Assembly: GCA_031259225.1 (NCBI GenBank)
Contig: JAIRLT010000240.1
Location: forward strand, 1-5,307
Direction: 5' to 3'
Length of the DNA: 5,307 bases
Origin: Prevotellaceae bacterium
GTDB taxonomy: Bacteria > Bacteroidota > Bacteroidia > Bacteroidales > UBA932
A program made the translations under genes and the position numbers. Below, piece after piece: positions 5,279 to 5,307 of the stretch. Each line of letters starts with the position of its first letter. Position 1 is the first letter of the stretch. A model generated the notes under the pieces. The model was given only the letters and a program-made list of their open reading frames with translations. It searched no databases and had not been told where the DNA came from.

Positions 5279-5307
5279 ATTATTCTAAGATAGAAATCTA
5301 GCAAATT

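Overview
The window looks like a chromosomal segment of a Bacteroidota bacterium, probably order Bacteroidales. The basis is protein style (short-LID adenylate kinase, a lipoprotein family with a variant OmpA-like motif), A/T-rich leaders with no convincing Shine-Dalgarno sequences, and several matches to the Bacteroidetes -33/-7 promoter consensus (TTTG, about 19 bp, TAnnTTTG). No mobile element, CRISPR array, tRNA or rRNA was seen. The content is mostly housekeeping.

Layout: positions 1-1700 on the minus strand hold a compact cluster transcribed right to left: hpt (hypoxanthine phosphoribosyltransferase), adk (adenylate kinase) and the first 175 codons of obg (Obg GTPase), which runs off the left edge inside its G1 motif. 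obg has a GTG start. From 1803 on the plus strand come purE (N5-CAIR mutase), kdsB (CMP-KDO synthetase) and a 555-residue lipoprotein with an OmpA-like segment and TPR-like repeats. A strong intrinsic terminator follows, then a near-consensus promoter reading out of the right edge towards a gene that is not in the window.

How the genes relate: hpt (purine salvage) and purE (de novo purine synthesis) are divergent, with only 102 bp between start codons. Their predicted promoters are head-to-head and overlap, which suggests they compete for RNA polymerase. adk interconverts the adenine nucleotides that both routes supply. kdsB makes the activated KDO needed for the lipid A/LPS core, and the lipoprotein probably belongs to the envelope too, but it has its own promoter.

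The main non-coding curiosities are A/T-rich 7-bp tandem repeats in two separate intergenic gaps (adk/obg and purE/kdsB). In the second gap two heptamer tracts are in inverted orientation around a short GC-richer stem-forming core. No clearly new biological system is visible. The best leads are the overlapping purine promoters, the heptamer repeats, and the OmpA/TPR lipoprotein of unknown function.
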